64,000 bases of DNA from JACKFB01 sp041389525 (GTDB lineage Bacteria > Myxococcota_A > UBA9042 > PHBI01 > JACKFB01), in contig JAWKRR010000003.1 of the NCBI GenBank assembly GCA_041389525.1, forward strand, positions 248,001-312,000. The letters run 5' to 3'. Position 1 is the stretch's first letter; each line of letters opens with the position of its first letter. The notes under the pieces are model-generated. The model searched no databases and had not been told where the DNA came from. It saw nothing but the letters and a program-made list of their open reading frames with translations. The position numbers and the translations under genes were made by a program. Positions 61,939 to 64,000 of the stretch are shown one piece after another.

Positions 61939-63537
61939 GTGCGCCGTCTCATCTTCGTCTGCCTCGCGCTGTTCGCCTACAGCTGCGACTCCTCGTCCGA
62001 CTCCAAAGCCGACGCGGGGCCAGAGACCGCCCTGGACGTGGCTGTCGACGTCGCGACGGAGCTGCCAAACGACGCGAAGGCCGAGGCCGAGGTCATCGTC
62101 GAAGCGCCGCACCCGCCGACCCGCTCTGAGCGCGGGTTCACCGAGGCGCGGGCCATCATCCACCTCCACTCGGGCTTCAGCCACGACGCCTGCGACGAGG
62201 CCTACGAGAAGAGCGGCGAGACCGAGATCCCTTGGACCTGCGTCCACCGCATGAAGGCCGCGCTGTGCCGCGAGAAGATCGCCGTCGCCTTCATGACCGA
62301 CCACCCCTCCTACATGCGCGAGCAGCCCTTCGAGGACCTGCTCTACGCCGAACCGGAGGCCGGCGACGTCGTGCTGTCCGACGGCAACGGCACCCCCTGG
62401 GGCGTCTCGTTCGCGTGCCCGGACGGCCAGGGCCTCGACGGCCGTGTCTTCTTGGTGGTGGGCTTCGAGGGCCCGCACTCCATGCCCATCGGCCTGCGGC
62501 GCCACTTCGCCGACCCGTCCATCTACGGCACGAAGTTCAGCGACAGCACCAGCGACGAGGACCTGCTCGCGCTCACCTCTGAGGTCCGCTCCGTGGGCGG
62601 CCGCGTGACCATCGCCCACTCCGAGGAGACCGATCTCTCCTGGCAAACCATCGCCCGCCACGACGTGACCGCGATGGAGCTCTACAACTTCCACGCGAAC
62701 TTCAATCAAGTGCTCTACGAGGGCGATCTCTTCGGCGCGCTCAGCGCGGTGGACGCCTTCCTGGGCCAGGGCCCCGACGCGCCGCCTGCCGACCTCGTCG
62801 GGCTCTCGCTGCTGGGAAACTACCCGCTGGCGGCGCTCGAGAAGTGGCGGCGGGTGTCGGTCGAGCGCGAGATCACCGCCATCGCCGGCAGCGACGTCCA
62901 CGAGAACGTGCTTCTGCCGGCCTTGGGCCCCAGCATCATCTTGGACGAGCTGGCGCTTGATGCACCGAACGTCGCCAAGGCGCTCGAGGTGGGAGGCCCG
63001 CTCATCCTCAGCGACGGCGAGCGCATCGACGCCTACGAGCGCATCTTTCGCTGGGTGCAGAACCGCGTGCTCATCGACGGCGACGCCGACCCGCTCGAGG
63101 CGGTCGAGGCCGGCATCGACGCGGGGCGCGTGGTGGTGGTGTTCGAGATGCTGGGCGATGTCGAGGGCATCGAGATCCTCGCCGAGCTCGCGGACGGCAC
63201 CTACCGCGAGATGGGCAGCACCGTGCCCGCGGGGTCGACCCTGTGGGTTCGCAGCCCCGACGCGCCGGTGCCGGGACGCAACGCGACCTGGACCGACGGC
63301 AGCGCCGGCGAGCTGCGCGCCAGCGTCATCCGGACCACCGCGGACGGCTCGGAGACGGTGGTGACCCTCGACGGGCCCGGAAAATGGCACTCGATGCCGC
63401 TGACCGAGTCGGGCAGCTATCACCTGGAGGTCACGCTGAAGCCGCGTCATCTGGCCGGCGTGCTGCTGGACCGATCCGACCTCGCCGAGGGCGAGTACCG
63501 CTGGGTCGAGACCAACGCTATTCGCGTCGCGCCTTGA
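61939..63537 (+). CDS. PHP-like metal-dependent hydrolase lipoprotein (532 aa)
   Basis: A short signal ends in the lipobox AYSC (Cys16), then an Asp/Ala/Glu linker (DVAVDVATELPNDAKAEAE). The mature domain starts RAIIHLHSGFSHDAC, an HxH (His75, His77) as in PHP phosphoesterases, and has AVAFMTDHPSYM (Asp121-His122), VTIAHSEETDLS and IAGSDVHENVLL, matching further PHP metal ligands. The C-terminal ~170 residues are beta-rich. PHP domains usually hydrolyse phosphoesters; an exported lipid-anchored form is uncommon. GTG 61939 follows GGAGAA and gives the signal peptide. Its last 20 bases overlap the convergent SGNH gene. Confidence 0.78.
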   Translation: MRRLIFVCLALFAYSCDSSSDSKADAGPETALDVAVDVATELPNDAKAEAEVIVEAPHPPTRSERGFTEARAIIHLHSGFSHDACDEAYEKSGETEIPWTCVHRMKAALCREKIAVAFMTDHPSYMREQPFEDLLYAEPEAGDVVLSDGNGTPWGVSFACPDGQGLDGRVFLVVGFEGPHSMPIGLRRHFADPSIYGTKFSDSTSDEDLLALTSEVRSVGGRVTIAHSEETDLSWQTIARHDVTAMELYNFHANFNQVLYEGDLFGALSAVDAFLGQGPDAPPADLVGLSLLGNYPLAALEKWRRVSVEREITAIAGSDVHENVLLPALGPSIILDELALDAPNVAKALEVGGPLILSDGERIDAYERIFRWVQNRVLIDGDADPLEAVEAGIDAGRVVVVFEMLGDVEGIEILAELADGTYREMGSTVPAGSTLWVRSPDAPVPGRNATWTDGSAGELRASVIRTTADGSETVVTLDGPGKWHSMPLTESGSYHLEVTLKPRHLAGVLLDRSDLAEGEYRWVETNAIRVAP

Positions 63538-64000
63538 GCTTCGCCGGCCGCTGTCGAGGCAGCGGCGGCACCACAGCCCGAGGCGCGCGACCCGGGTGCT
63601 GCCGACCCGCCAAGGGCATCACGCCCAATCTGGCGACGGCCGGGCACTCCGTGCCGAAGATCGGCAGCCCCCCGGCGACGAGCTCGCGGGCAAGGCGCGC
63701 GCCGACCACCTTGCCGCCGGTCTTGGTCAGGTGAACTCCGTCGGCGCTGCGTAGCTGCTGCATGTGTCCCTGGTCGTCACGCTCGCGCCAGAGGTAGCGG
63801 CCGGCGGCGTCGGTGGTCAGCGGGAACATGTCGATCCACCAGGCGGTGTCGAGGTAATCGAGGGCCGCCGCCTGCACGCGACGCACCCGGCCCATCCGCT
63901 CGCGCGCAGACTTGGGCCGGCGGTTGGTCGGCGACAGGAAATAGACCGGCCGGATCACGTCGCCCAGCAAGCTCGCCAACTCGATGACCCGTGCGCTGTA
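63518..64000 (-). CDS. SGNH/GDSL-type hydrolase, 5' end off the window
   Basis: The C-terminal 160 residues of a gene that continues beyond the right edge (the frame is open through 64000). SADGVHLTKTGGKVVG contains the Asp-x-x-His catalytic pair (DGVHLT) of SGNH hydrolases, and VIRPVYFLSPTNRRPKS and WWIDMFPLTTDAAGRYLW resemble the DUF459-type periplasmic branch, often linked to cell-wall or polysaccharide esters. The C-terminus is a basic tail with many Arg/Lys. It converges with the PHP-like lipoprotein and overlaps it by 20 bases. The catalytic Ser and signal peptide would be outside the window. Confidence 0.75.
   Translation of the reverse strand, partial: YSARVIELASLLGDVIRPVYFLSPTNRRPKSARERMGRVRRVQAAALDYLDTAWWIDMFPLTTDAAGRYLWRERDDQGHMQQLRSADGVHLTKTGGKVVGARLARELVAGGLPIFGTECPAVARLGVMPLAGRQHPGRAPRAVVPPLPRQRPAKLKARRE

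Overview
The window is very GC-rich (well above 65 % by eye), with third codon positions almost always G or C, densely packed genes, many GTG starts and frequent 4-base ATGA/GTGA overlaps. Several exported lipoproteins carry long Asp/Ala/Pro-rich linkers after the lipobox. Others carry CGDDGCGG-type cysteine repeats, CotH-like domains, beta-propeller/cytochrome c fusions and discoidin domains. This combination points to a Myxococcota-type (former deltaproteobacterial) heterotroph. That placement is inference from protein style; there is no rRNA in the window.

Layout. 1-5.1 kb (minus): the 5' part of a hemerythrin-like gene, a small unknown gene, and a 1436-residue HEAT-repeat protein built from long internal modules. 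5.4-9.1 kb (minus): a TraB-family protein, a DUF1244 protein and a molybdopterin oxidoreductase in a tight operon. 9.1-20.1 kb: a discoidin-domain lipoprotein, a PAS-GGDEF-EAL c-di-GMP enzyme, a DUF4476 secreted protein, an M20 peptidase/amidohydrolase pair, a somatomedin-B-like Cys-rich lipoprotein and a CotH-type lipoprotein. 20.3-25.0 kb: a LysR regulator, bioA, an aminobutyraldehyde-type dehydrogenase and a LEA14-like lipoprotein.

25.1-35.7 kb: an MBL hydrolase, then a reductive pyrimidine degradation cluster. Its genes are beta-ureidopropionase, dihydropyrimidinase, an NCS1 transporter, methylmalonate/malonate-semialdehyde dehydrogenase, a class III aminotransferase and both subunits of NAD-dependent dihydropyrimidine dehydrogenase. 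On paper this takes uracil/thymine to beta-alanine (or 3-aminoisobutyrate) and on to acetyl- or propionyl-CoA with release of NH3 and CO2. Two neighbouring genes in it, the transporter and the dehydrogenase, each carry a frameshift. The aminotransferase-preT junction holds a compact inverted-repeat (MITE-like) element plus a second hairpin repeat.

35.9-39.4 kb: a PTS EIIA-type regulator overlapping two cation/proton antiporter genes. 39.5-44.6 kb: a complete urease operon ureDABCEFG, so pyrimidine degradation and urea hydrolysis, two ammonia-releasing routes, lie close together. 44.7-47.4 kb (minus): aspartate kinase translationally coupled to an MFS transporter. 47.6-52.2 kb: a barrel-like secreted protein, a 464-base gene-free stretch filled with CACGGAG-type hairpin repeats, and three anticodon-loop tRNA modification genes (trmJ, tcdA, ttcA) around one secreted protein.

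52.3-64 kb: a Cys-rich lipoprotein coupled to a di-heme cytochrome c/beta-propeller lipoprotein, a single-chain 1881-residue biotin-dependent acyl-CoA carboxylase of eukaryote-like domain order, a PHP-like lipoprotein, and the C-terminal part of an SGNH hydrolase running off the right end. I saw no tRNA, rRNA, CRISPR array, prophage or transposase gene.
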